A stretch of 63,554 nucleotides of DNA from Jaapia argillacea MUCL 33604 (lineage: Eukaryota; Basidiomycota; Agaricomycetes; Jaapiales; Jaapiaceae). The stretch covers positions 1,237,149-1,300,702 of the forward strand of contig KL197717.1 in assembly GCA_000697665.1 (NCBI GenBank). Direction: 5' to 3'. Made by a program: the position numbers and the translations under genes. Each line of letters begins with the position of its first letter. The stretch's first letter is position 1. The notes below the pieces were generated by a model. That model saw only the letters and a program-made list of their open reading frames with translations. It was not told where the DNA came from and made no database searches. Positions 54,569 to 63,554 of this stretch are shown here, piece by piece.

Positions 54569-56981
54569 ATGCCTCGCGGTTCTCGCGAAAACAGCTTCAG
54601 TGACTTCGGTGGTCGGCTATTGACTCGTAATCTTGATAAAGAAGAGGTCGAGCTGCCAGTAGAGAAAGGACGGCGAACTCTACCCCATGCTCATCATTTT
54701 ACTCCCGAAATGGAGAACCTCGAGCAATACAGGTCTACCCTCCCAGTCATGCCAACCGGCGCTCCGCGTCAACCAACGACGCCGAAAGACAAGTTCCGTC
54801 CATCCGTGCGCAAAGTCATGCACATGAGATCGATAGTCACTCCTCCAAGTGGCAGAGGCGCCGACCCTGGTGCCGACCCTCGTCATCACTCAACCGTCCT
54901 TACATACGGACATTTGAGAGAGAAGTGTGCCATCGAGGTTATCGATTATTCGATTACAAGTATGGATGTCCGAACCGTGACCAACTCGGAATTGGTAGAA
55001 TTTCTCGAGGGTTCTTCGACGAGGGATCCATGGGTCAAGGTAAGATGGATCAACGTGGGTGGCATTAGCTGGGATGTCATCAGCGCCTTGACCCTCAAAT
55101 ACGGTCCGTTCCCTCTCACGTTCCGAGAAGTTGTGCCATTTAATGACATCACTTTTTGAATAGACCTCCATCCGTTGGCTGTGGAGGACATCCTTCACCA
55201 ACGAGGCCACGTTTCTTCAAAAGCCGATTACTATTCCCAACATCTGTTCCTCCGCATCCTTTGTCACTCAATTCGACATGGCGCAGAGTCCAATGGAAGC
55301 GCTCACACCGACCCATCCCTTGTAAACGATGGATGCGACAAAGATAGGACTCTATCCGGCCACAGTAAGCCCCAGTATGACAGGGATTATTACTCTCCGC
55401 TTGGAACTAGACTATCAGCGAATACAAGAATTAGATCTCTCTCGCCGTCCTTCAGGTTGAAACACCCGCCCACAATTGATCTAGACACAGTGGAGGCGGG
55501 CATTTGGAAGACTCCTGCCAACAATGAAGCATCGAGAAGGGTGCGTCATCACCACCCTTTGGCACCTTCTCTATCTCCTCAGCTGAAGTTCTCGACACCA
55601 GGCCCTCAAACAACAGCATATGCAAATCGTCGTTCAGGAACTGAAACGAGGTGGCTACGTACCTGTCAATACATCGCCGATATGCATTTTCTTATTGCGA
55701 GACGGTAAGTCACTCGGACTCGCTCCTAGAGGTCGACTTTAAACTGACTTTTGCTCATTCTCAGGCACCGTGATATCAATCAACCAAACACCTTCCAATG
55801 ATTTGACGACACCCATCACCGCTCGTTTGCGTGATCCAGATTCGACTTTGAGAGTCAGCGCCGATGCGTCATTATTGGTAGAAAGCTTGCTCGATCTCAG
55901 TTAGTTTCCCACTTCTCTATACCACCATACTGCCTTCATATCAAGTACACAATGCTAACTCCAATATCTGGCATATAGTAGTTGACTCCGCTCTGGAAAT
56001 TGTCGACGAATATCAGGATAAGCTACTCAAACTCGAACAACAAGTTCTAATCAAACCCAAAATGAAGACCGTTCAATACCGTACGCACGACCAGCCTCTT
56101 CACTAAACCCTCGATCAATGCTTATTCGTATCGCCGCAGTACACACCATCTCGGGCGACATGACTGCATACAAACGCTCTCTCGAACCCCTTCGAACTCT
56201 CATATACAGTCTACGACGGTACGACCTCGATCACTGTGCCACTCTCATCGACCCTTCCAAGAGCCCACGTGTCAAGGTACGAGGATTCATGAGCTACAAA
56301 TCGAAGATCTACCTCGTACGTCTGATTGTCTTATCTACCTGGCGATGGATGACACTGAAGTGAGGGTTAGGCGGGTGTGTCAGACCATATGGAGTATATC
56401 CTGTCAAGCTTGGATATGTTTGGACATATTTCGGAGAATTTGATCGATTATACGTTCAATGTGAGTTTATCTTCGCCCCAAATATTCTCCGGCGGGTAGG
56501 AATCTCACATGTGTCCTAATCTTTCTAAAGATGACATCTTATCAAACCAACCAAGCCATGTGCGTCACATACCTTTATCTCCTTCCTTCGTATCACCTCG
56601 AAACTCACGCTGGGTTCTACTCTTGGCAGGCGGCGGCTCACTATGGCTACCGTTACCTTTTTACCCCTCACGTTCCTCGCCGGCTACTTTGTAAGTCTCC
56701 CCTCATCTAATCCATACATCGTCGTAATCTCGTTTTGACAGGGCATGAACTTCGCCACCTTCTGGTCCGTCCAGAACCACTCGGACTTATTGTCAGTTCC
56801 TCATCTATCTGCCACATGGTTTTGAACTCTGATCGTGGTTACCTATGGTAGTTTCTGGGCAATCGCGATTCCCTATATAGCCACCCTCGTGGTTATCTTC
56901 GGATGGACGGATTTCCTCCCCTCCAAGTTCGACCTTCGATCGAGGGCAAAGTTTCCTTTGATGCGGTTGAGCCCGTCGTGA
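54569..56981 (+). CDS. CorA-family magnesium transporter (Alr1/Mnr2-like)
   Basis: Eleven exons: 54569-55103, 55164-55540, 55602-55704, 55765-55899, 55979-56080, 56140-56315, 56371-56460, 56531-56559, 56630-56690, 56742-56791 and 56852-56981, coding for 595 residues. A Ser/Arg-rich N-terminal region of about 140 residues precedes the CorA cytosolic domain (WINVGGISWDVI, LHPLAVEDILHQRGH). A long insert follows in exon 2, then SDHMEYILSSLDMF, the first membrane helix and the selectivity motif GMN at 537-539 in GYFGMNF. The second helix ends the protein. The family forms pentameric Mg2+ channels in plasma or vacuolar membranes. The open frame runs upstream of 54569, but only from a TTG, so the first ATG was used. 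Confidence 0.92.
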
Positions 56982-57651
56982 CATTGTCGCTTGATGGTAC
57001 TTCGTCCATCGGGTGAAATTTGCGTGGTTCAATGGATCCCGTCGTACTGGAGGGCGTGGAGAGGAGTTGGGTCCGATTGGAGAGAACGAGGAGAGATATG
57101 GAGCTCTTGGAAGCCGGGGTGTTCACCTACCCGCCCAGTATCATCTTATTGGTTACCTCGACCACCGAGTCCCTCTACTAGATCTGTATTCAAGTACGAA
57201 TTAATATCCCTCCCAACATGTCCGAGCCTTTCCCACACTTGGACATTCAGTTTGAACTTTTCTATCCCTGATGTTGGTACTGCGCCTTCTCTTCTTTCTC
57301 CCCAGGGTAGGCCAGCCAGCATCACCGTTCGATACCTCATCAAACTTTTTGGTGACAATCACCTAAGGAAACTCTTTCATCCAACTTCGCAAGTCATAAT
57401 TTCAACTATCAGGTCAATTCGTAGCGGCCGTCATACAATAAAGAGCGTATGATACAACACAACCTCGTAAAGAAAGTCCAGAGATCTTAGGTCCATGTAT
57501 GCGTGAATGGCTACACCAAAAACATGATGCATGATGTACCAAAATAGTCCAAATGATTAACAGAACGAAACCATGCAAAAGAAGTTCAAACGAAAGACCC
57601 CACTCCGTACCCGATTTTAACGACGCAACCCCTTCAAGGCGTAAGCAACGC
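56982..57651. other. 3' ends of convergent CorA and ferritin-like genes
   Basis: 670 bp without a supported gene. Confidence 0.55.
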
Positions 57652-58707
57652 TCAAGCAATGACGTTCCCCTGCGAATCAAAATCGATCATCAAGATAGTC
57701 GGACCAGCAATGACGCTAGTCGACAACTGGTCGAAGCTCGAACAATCGCTGATGGCGGTATAAACCGTTCCCCTCAAGCTGGAGGGAACGACGGCTTTGC
57801 CATTAACGATCTCGACGAAAATGACGTCCAATCCCGTAAAGAACGCCGCGTACAACTGCTTGCCCGCCGGCGCAGACGCAGAGTACTCGAACGATATAGT
57901 CGATCCGGGTGTGATCTTCTTCGACGTGGGGTACGATGGCGAAGGCGAAGCCAAGTCGAGTGTCAACGCTGGGTACGCTTTAGCAGGTAACACAGGGTTG
58001 GTCGAAGGGCACGAAACGATAAATGACGAAGCGAGTGTGATGACTTCGTTCAAATCGAGTGGGACGTCAAAGTTGCCGGACCAAGGTTCAACGTTGTTTA
58101 CGGCTGAAGCTACCCAAGCTGCTTGACGGGCTTCGGTGGAGAGGATGACTGCTGAGGAGGTTATGTAGTCGGGGTTGGTGAGGAGGTGAGCCGCTCCTGC
58201 GTATGCTGATGTTCCTACTCCTTCGAATACTTGGGAGAGTGCGGCGAAGGACTTGACGTCGGTGTATGGGCTAACAATGCACACGATATGAGAAGGGGTG
58301 TTGAAAGAGGGGGGGGGAAGGGGGACGTACAAAGTATATGTGCAAGGTTGAGTAGCTTGGTTCCCTAAGACACCGGATAGGAACTCGACGTGACTACGTT
58401 CATGTTCACCAATCTCGACGAAACGACCTCGAGCATATTTTGGTAGGCCTGCGGCTTCGAAATCGGCTTCAGAGTATTTGGCGAGGGCGCCGGTGTAGAA
58501 GGCGTCTTCGATGTGTTCGAGGGTTAGGGCGAAGTTTAGGACGTCGAAATCTACCAAAGAGCGAGAACATGTGAGTATAAATGGTAAGAGGCGTGGAGGG
58601 GGGAAAGACGAACCGGTGATCCCGTTGGTTCGTTTTAAGGCGTCGAGAGGGAGGGCGTTAGCGCCGATAGTGGCGAGTGCGAGAGTGAAGAAAGTGGAGG
58701 TCTTCAT
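57652..58707 (-). CDS. secreted ferritin-like domain protein (Rds1-like), copy B
   Basis: Three exons, 58707-58614, 58550-58331 and 58270-57652, coding for 310 residues. It is a clear paralogue of the gene at 47386-48540. It has a signal peptide (FFTLALATIGANALP), VLNFALTLEHIEDAFYTGAL, RFVEIGEHERSHVEFLSGVL, FAALSQVFEGVGTSAYAGA, STEARQAAWV and the ending DFDSQGNVIA. Exon 2 has exactly the same length (220 bp), but the last two introns of copy A are absent here. A TATAAAG lies about 130 bp upstream (58837-58843). The role is the same uncertain stress or metal-related function. Confidence 0.9.
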   Translation of the reverse strand: MKTSTFFTLALATIGANALPLDALKRTNGITGSSFPPPRLLPFILTCSRSLVDFDVLNFALTLEHIEDAFYTGALAKYSEADFEAAGLPKYARGRFVEIGEHERSHVEFLSGVLGNQATQPCTYTLYVPLPPPSFNTPSHIVCIVSPYTDVKSFAALSQVFEGVGTSAYAGAAHLLTNPDYITSSAVILSTEARQAAWVASAVNNVEPWSGNFDVPLDLNEVITLASSFIVSCPSTNPVLPAKAYPALTLDLASPSPSYPTSKKITPGSTISFEYSASAPAGKQLYAAFFTGLDVIFVEIVNGKAVVPSSLRGTVYTAISDCSSFDQLSTSVIAGPTILMIDFDSQGNVIA

Positions 58708-59711
58708 TATAAGGGTTGGAAAAGGTGGGAGAAGGGGGGAAGTATTAAAGGGAATTAAAGCTCGTAAAGAGGTAGCAGACAAGAGAGATGAGAGACGAGA
58801 GAATGAGATGGGAGTTGAGTGAGCGTCTGACCCTCTCTTTATACTCCACATCTCCGTTAGAGAGTTTGCTTAGCCTCTTTACATCCGTCTGCCTGAAGGC
58901 TGATGCATGATGCGCTAACGTACCATTCAACGAATCAACGCCGAGAGTGATATGAATCTCGGAGATCGCGGGGAGGAAACCTGTGCAGGGCGCATTTTGA
59001 ATGATATTCGCCGATCGAAAGGAATGTAATACGATTCGCTGAGCATGATTATTGGTTATCCGGGATTCGTCCTGTCCAGCCTTGGCCTGATGCGACAATT
59101 GGATACCACAGGGCATTGAAACAAGGTGTGCTAGTTAGAGAACAGCCTCAGGTTCGGCCAGGAACCTATGCAGAGGCTATTATTAGGCGGTCGTCGTAGG
59201 GCACGTGGGCGACACAATGCAAAGCACGGGACGAGCATTCCATCAACTGAGTATCGTTTCTTTGGCGGGTTACGACTTACGAGGACAGAAGACATGTTCT
59301 GAGCACGAGCATCGTCACGGTGGCAGGAGGATCAGAGCGAGGTCTTCCTATGACGTAGTGGGACATGTCTCCCTCAGACCCTAACCCTAGATCCGCCCAA
59401 CACCATCCCCGAGTTGCTCAACGAGCTCTGAGTTCCGAGCAACGTACCCGGTGTATGCGCATACCGGAATCTCAGAGTATACGCAGTCCTGTCTCTCAAA
59501 TGGCGCAATGCCCGATTTGAATTCGACGGGACACGATGTTGGAAAGAAGGCATCCGGGGACTAATTGGACAGCCATAACTCTGATGAACCAACGAAGATC
59601 ACATAAGTGAGGCATCAACTCGCCTCATGTGCGACTGACCGCGAAATTTCGTCATCATCATTCAACACAACGTTCAAAGGGGATATACACAACGTACGAC
59701 GCTCCAAAGCC
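58708..59711. other. promoter of ferritin-like copy B and 3' region of the GH53 pseudogene
   Basis: 1 kb with no supported gene beyond the TATAAAG at 58837-58843. Confidence 0.5.
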
Positions 59712-61073
59712 TTACATATCCTCCCAAAACATATCCATACTCGTCCTCATCGCGCCAGTAGGCGTAACCAACAAATTATCCTAAACCCCCATGAGCGTTC
59801 TTCCCATGAAAAAACGAATCGAAAGAATACTCATAGCGCAAGTCGATCCCAATCCAGCGTTCCCGATCCACCCAGGTTCCCAATAACAGATCCCCAATGC
59901 CTTAGCAACAGGGCTGATACTATCCACTTCCAATAACACGTTCCTAATATCGCTCACCCAAGTTTCTTGACCTTGGATCGAGATGGGTACCGTAGGTTCG
60001 CTTAAAGCTGTCCCAGTGCAATTTGCCGGCCAGTCTGTCTCGACGACCATAAAGTCCTGCCCGTCCAAAATGATCAACTAAACGAAAGAGAGGAAGGAAG
60101 GGAGGGACGAGACCTTGTGATATAGAGTCGAAACATTCCCCATACTCTCCTTCAAATTCTCCAAAGTAGCAGTAGTCCCATAAAACGGATAAAACGAGAA
60201 GCCCATAGTATCAATATCCGCCAAAGTCAAACCCCCAGCGATACTGGCATCAAGGGTCCCATTATACCACCAACTCACACCACCCCAATCCCATCCGTTT
60301 GCCAAATGTATCATGATTTGGGGTGGGGGAGAGAGGGCGGCACGGACGCCGGTAGCGGCGGAGTGAAGGAGTTGGGAGAGGGGCGTGAAACCTGATACTG
60401 AGATTTCGCCGACGGGTCAGAGGATGTCTGAGTTGATTTCGTTGCCGATCTGTGATGCGAGGAGGGGAAGTTGAGAGGCAGTAAAGAGGAGAGGAGGGAG
60501 GGACGTACCGCGATAAGGTTATCGGCGTTCCTTGTTCTGCGAACGCGGTGACTAGGTCTCGAGTGTAGCTATTAAGTATAAGCGTCGGTGTGAGAACGTG
60601 CGGAGAGGAAAGGAGAGGAGAGGAAGAGTGAAGACGAACTTGTGAATAGTCGGAATCAACCCCGTAAGGTTGGTGGGCCATGCAGCAGGGATATATTGCT
60701 TTCCAGGATCAGCCCCTAACGAAGATCTTCGTTTAACACGAGTCCTCCAAACAACCACATTCAAACACTCACAACTATCACTAAAATGCAAATCCACATA
60801 AACCTCCATCCCAGCCCTAACCGCCCTCTTCGCAAGCGCAAGCGAAGCAGTCAAATTATAATCGCCTGCAGTCCATACCCTAATCCTAGCGAGGTTGGTT
60901 CCGCGACTAGCTAGTATGTCTTCGTATGGTTTGACGATACCGTAATCGGTGTATGTTTGGCCGGAGGCTTCGAGGACTGGGAGAGAGGAGAAGTCGGCGC
61001 AGTGGTAGGAGAGTGCGAGGGAGGCGGGGAGGAGGGAGAGGAGGAGGACCAGGGGGAGGGCGAGGAGATTCAT
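59712..61073 (-). pseudogene. broken GH53 endo-beta-1,4-galactanase gene
   Basis: Exons can be traced at 61073-60773, 60715-60640, 60568-60509, 60449-60114, 60077-59835 and 59780-59712. The product would be a secreted GH53 enzyme cutting beta-1,4-galactan of pectin. A signal peptide is present, then ARIRVWTAGDYNLTASLALA, YVDLHFSDSWADPGKQ, the acid/base region IGNEINSD, SFYPFYGT, VVETDWP with the nucleophile Glu, and [20 protein letters not shown]. Three lesions are visible: one base missing between 60513 and 60514 before the exon 3 donor, a stop (TGA at 60417-60419) where the family has Trp, and a 5' splice site changed from GTGAGT to ATGAGT at 59834. The intron at 60078-60113 is only 36 bp. 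Confidence 0.85.
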
Positions 61074-61926
61074 TTTGGGGTGGGGCTGGAGAGGGGAAGG
61101 CCCCGCCTTTTATGTGGGGTTAACGTTATTGAACTTCCTTAGGTCCCATCGTACAACGAGTAGGCAAAGCGAGAGTCGGCGGAATAAACCCGGCTCCGTG
61201 GACGGACGACCACTTGCTTCTTCCATTATGTTTCAGCTCCGCCGAGAACAGCCCACCCCTACTGAGTAGGGATGCAAGTGCAGGGAGGTAAAATCGTTCA
61301 CCAGTGTGGGTTGTTCAGCGAAACAGCGAAACCGAAGCACGGAAAACGCTCAAAGGCGGGCCGTTCAGTGGACACGTGTCCCGTAACTGGGGGGAACGGT
61401 CGCACAGTATGTCATTGAGGAGGACGAGCCCATTCATATATTCATAGCAGACGAGGAGTAAATGCGATGTAGGCCGTTGATCACAAAGGCGAAGAGGGTG
61501 GTGCACACTGCAGACAGCATGAAAACGGACACGACGGTCGGATGGGAAGCACTGCAGAGGTGTGACGGAAGTGTGACAACGCTTGTTCGTTCCGGCAGTC
61601 GGACTCAGTGTTTCGGTCTCAGCTTCAGTGTAGTTCCAGTATCTGGTCCTCGAGGAGCGCCTGCGGCGCAGGCAAAAACCTGGCGATATGGCTTGGAAAA
61701 AGCAGGGTTGTATTCTCAAATGCTGTCCCAGGTGCCTGGTGTGCTCGAAGTGCATGCGATGATTACTGTGAGTGTAACTACTCGATCCCACTCAATGATT
61801 GATGTGTCAAATTGGAGGGCATGGGAGCAGTTCCTTTGTGGAGAGTGAGTTTAAAATTGAGGATTGATAGATTATGAATTTCCGTTGGTAGACGTCTGGT
61901 GTGGGTATTATATGGTTTATGAGTGT
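61074..61926. other. intergenic, GH53 promoter and LTR flank
   Basis: 850 bp without a supported gene; frames on both strands overlap. Confidence 0.5.
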
Positions 61927-61931
61927 ATCTG

Positions 61932-62234
61932 TGTCACATTCTTTTTATCTTTGCTCACATGACCTGTAGTACATTCTCTGACATTCTAGCCAGTAGCATT
62001 AAGAACTCTTCTGACTCGGTATGATGCCTTATTGCACCATCGGACTATTCTTAGACTAGCCATGTAGTATATAAGCTTGTACCATCTTAATGCAAACCCC
62101 AGTCTTGAGCTGGTCTATTCCAAACCAGCCACATCTGTGTGTCATCGGTTGACCTCATTACTCCTTGTTGCTACTTGCACTACTCTTCCAGCGCTGCTGC
62201 CAGTCACATCCCTGGTTGTTGTTTGTTGCTGACA
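61932..62234 (+). mobile_element. solo LTR with 5-bp target-site duplication
   Basis: It begins TGTCACATTC and ends GTTGCTGACA. The direct repeat ATCTG lies immediately outside both ends (61927-61931 and 62235-62239), a perfect 5-bp target-site duplication as left by retroviral-type integrases. A TATATAAG box is at 62068-62075. No internal retroelement sequence remains, so this is a solo LTR left after recombination between two LTRs. It is an inverted copy of 582-875. Confidence 0.92.
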
Positions 62235-62239
62235 ATCTG

Positions 62240-63554
62240 CTGAGTCCAAGGGGGGAGGGGCAGGTGTGAATGCAACTGGAAACATCAGGAAAAAGGGTTG
62301 GGAACTCAGAGTGCCTAGATGTGTGTATCTAGACGTAATAGAACTTAAAGTTGTTATACCAAGGGTCCCCCTTAAAAAACACTATAATAGTGCCATTATC
62401 TGAGAAGAAAATCTTATAGCTGCCCTGGAATCTTAGAAGACTTCTATAGTAAAGATATTTCTGGCAGTTGTTCTATAGCAGTAGGTGCCAATTTCTTCTC
62501 TTATAGCCAGCATAGACAGGTATAGACACTTCAAAAATGTATTTGAATCAAACGTATCTAGCTATTACTTTACAAAGATAGTTTGTTAAACAAAGGCTAC
62601 AACAGGAGAACTAAATAGCAGAATGCAAAAGAGTTTGCAGATGGGGGTAGGGGCGCAGCATGCATTCATGCCAGAGTTGTCAATGGAGGTGGGCCTGGAG
62701 TTGTTGGGTAGATAGAAAGAACTAAAGAGCGGAGAAAGTGAATAAGCCGAAAATACATCCAGAAAGGACACTTTGAACTTACTATAAGGCTGTAACCTCA
62801 TCCTTACACCCTTCCAGCCCTCCAATACCTTCGTATATTGAACACACATCCTGCAAGACAAAGGTGAGAGGCTTGAGGTTGGAGTGGGGTTAAGTGGGTT
62901 GGGTGTAAGGAAAGTCTAAACAGGAGTGAAAGCACTAGCTTAATGAGCTCGCCAGGTTTATATGAGATGTTGGTAGTCAAACTTAAGAAGAAATAACTAC
63001 TTACCTAGGTCCTGTAAACTCGAACACTAACCCCCAGACCCTTCATTACTTCGCCAAGTTGAATGTACTTCATGATTGAGAAGAGGAAGGCAGCTTGAGG
63101 CCAGGAAGGGGTGGAGTTGGATGGGTGCCTCAATGAGGTGGCTGGTTCACTTGAGGAGCAGGTGGTTGGGATAAGAGGATTGGGTGGTGGTTGGGTATTG
63201 AGTGGGTTCAGCAGTTTGGGGCGTGGCTGAGGGTGTCATAATGTTCAAGAGCAGTGATGGGAGGTGTGGGTGGATGGGTAGAGGTGCTTGAAAGACTTCA
63301 AAATTGAAAATAATGACTAGGGGAAAAACATCAAAAATTGAAAAATTTTACTTACTGGGGCACCTACAACCCAAGACTTGAAACCGACTAAACTTCTAAT
63401 TCCTTCCCTGGTCTGTGCCAGCATCATGCTGGCAGGAGTGAGGGTGGGAGGAGAGTGCTTGAGCACTCAATCCCCACATGCATGGTACCAACTGTTGACT
63501 TGAAGTTGATGTTGGGTGGCAGTGTGAGCTGAGAGAGTCATGTAAACAGTATAA
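62240..63554. other. AT-rich right end, no gene seen
   Basis: Composition is like the 4.7-7 kb island: short frames, frequent stops and simple G/T-rich runs near 63160-63300. CAGCATCATGCTGG at 63419-63432 can fold on itself. It is probably transposon-derived or a repeat border, but no element was identified. Confidence 0.4.

Noticed and set aside
59379-59390. CCCTAACCCTA, a telomere-like dimer
   Set aside because: Only two units; too short to be more than chance.

Overview
The window looks like nuclear DNA of a filamentous basidiomycete, most likely an Agaricomycete. The signs are genes split by many 45-80 bp introns with GT..AG ends, several families typical of mushroom-forming fungi (DUF6593, DUF3455, Rds1-type ferritin-like proteins, TKL-like kinases), a class II fructose-bisphosphate aldolase and an intron-bearing tRNA-Ser. 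All gene models were assembled by eye from reading frames, splice signals and family motifs. No search was run, and genus and species cannot be given.

Layout. 0-7.5 kb: a retroelement LTR in reverse orientation, a DUF7729-type membrane glycoprotein gene, then an AT-rich, gene-poor island with a dispersed repeat and tRNA-Ser(AGA). 8-21.5 kb: housekeeping genes, namely the DEAD-box helicase DHH1, a GT32-like glycosyltransferase, the flavinylation factor SDH5/SDHAF2, a 15-exon MFS transporter, a 2OG-Fe(II) oxygenase and FBA1. 21.5-26 kb: gene desert with a 300-bp tandem repeat. 26-39 kb: a DUF6593 gene, a DUF3445 haem N-demethylase-like gene divergent from a GABA/amino-acid permease, a stand-alone Nup96, a secreted DUF3455 protein and the GPI12/PIG-L deacetylase. 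39-46.4 kb: a DUF1770 (Atg43-like) gene followed by a tandem segmental duplication carrying two intact TKL-type kinases and broken copies of the genes at the breakpoints. 46.6-61 kb: a small membrane protein, two ferritin-like paralogues flanking a zinc (CDF) and a magnesium (CorA) transporter, and a decayed GH53 galactanase. 61-63.5 kb: a solo LTR with a 5-bp target duplication, then AT-rich DNA without genes.

How the genes may work together. Most are unrelated housekeeping neighbours. Two groups may be more than chance. The first is the divergent DUF3445/permease pair (26,985-32,031), a possible nitrogen or amine uptake-and-oxidation unit. The second is the metal-transporter block bracketed by ferritin-like secreted proteins (47,386-58,707). 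The most active part of the window is the kinase duplication: internal copies of the edge genes have decayed while both kinases kept every catalytic residue.

Integrity. The GH53 gene carries three independent lesions. The permease carries a single extra base in an otherwise complete 18-exon model, so it may be a recent mutation or a sequence error.
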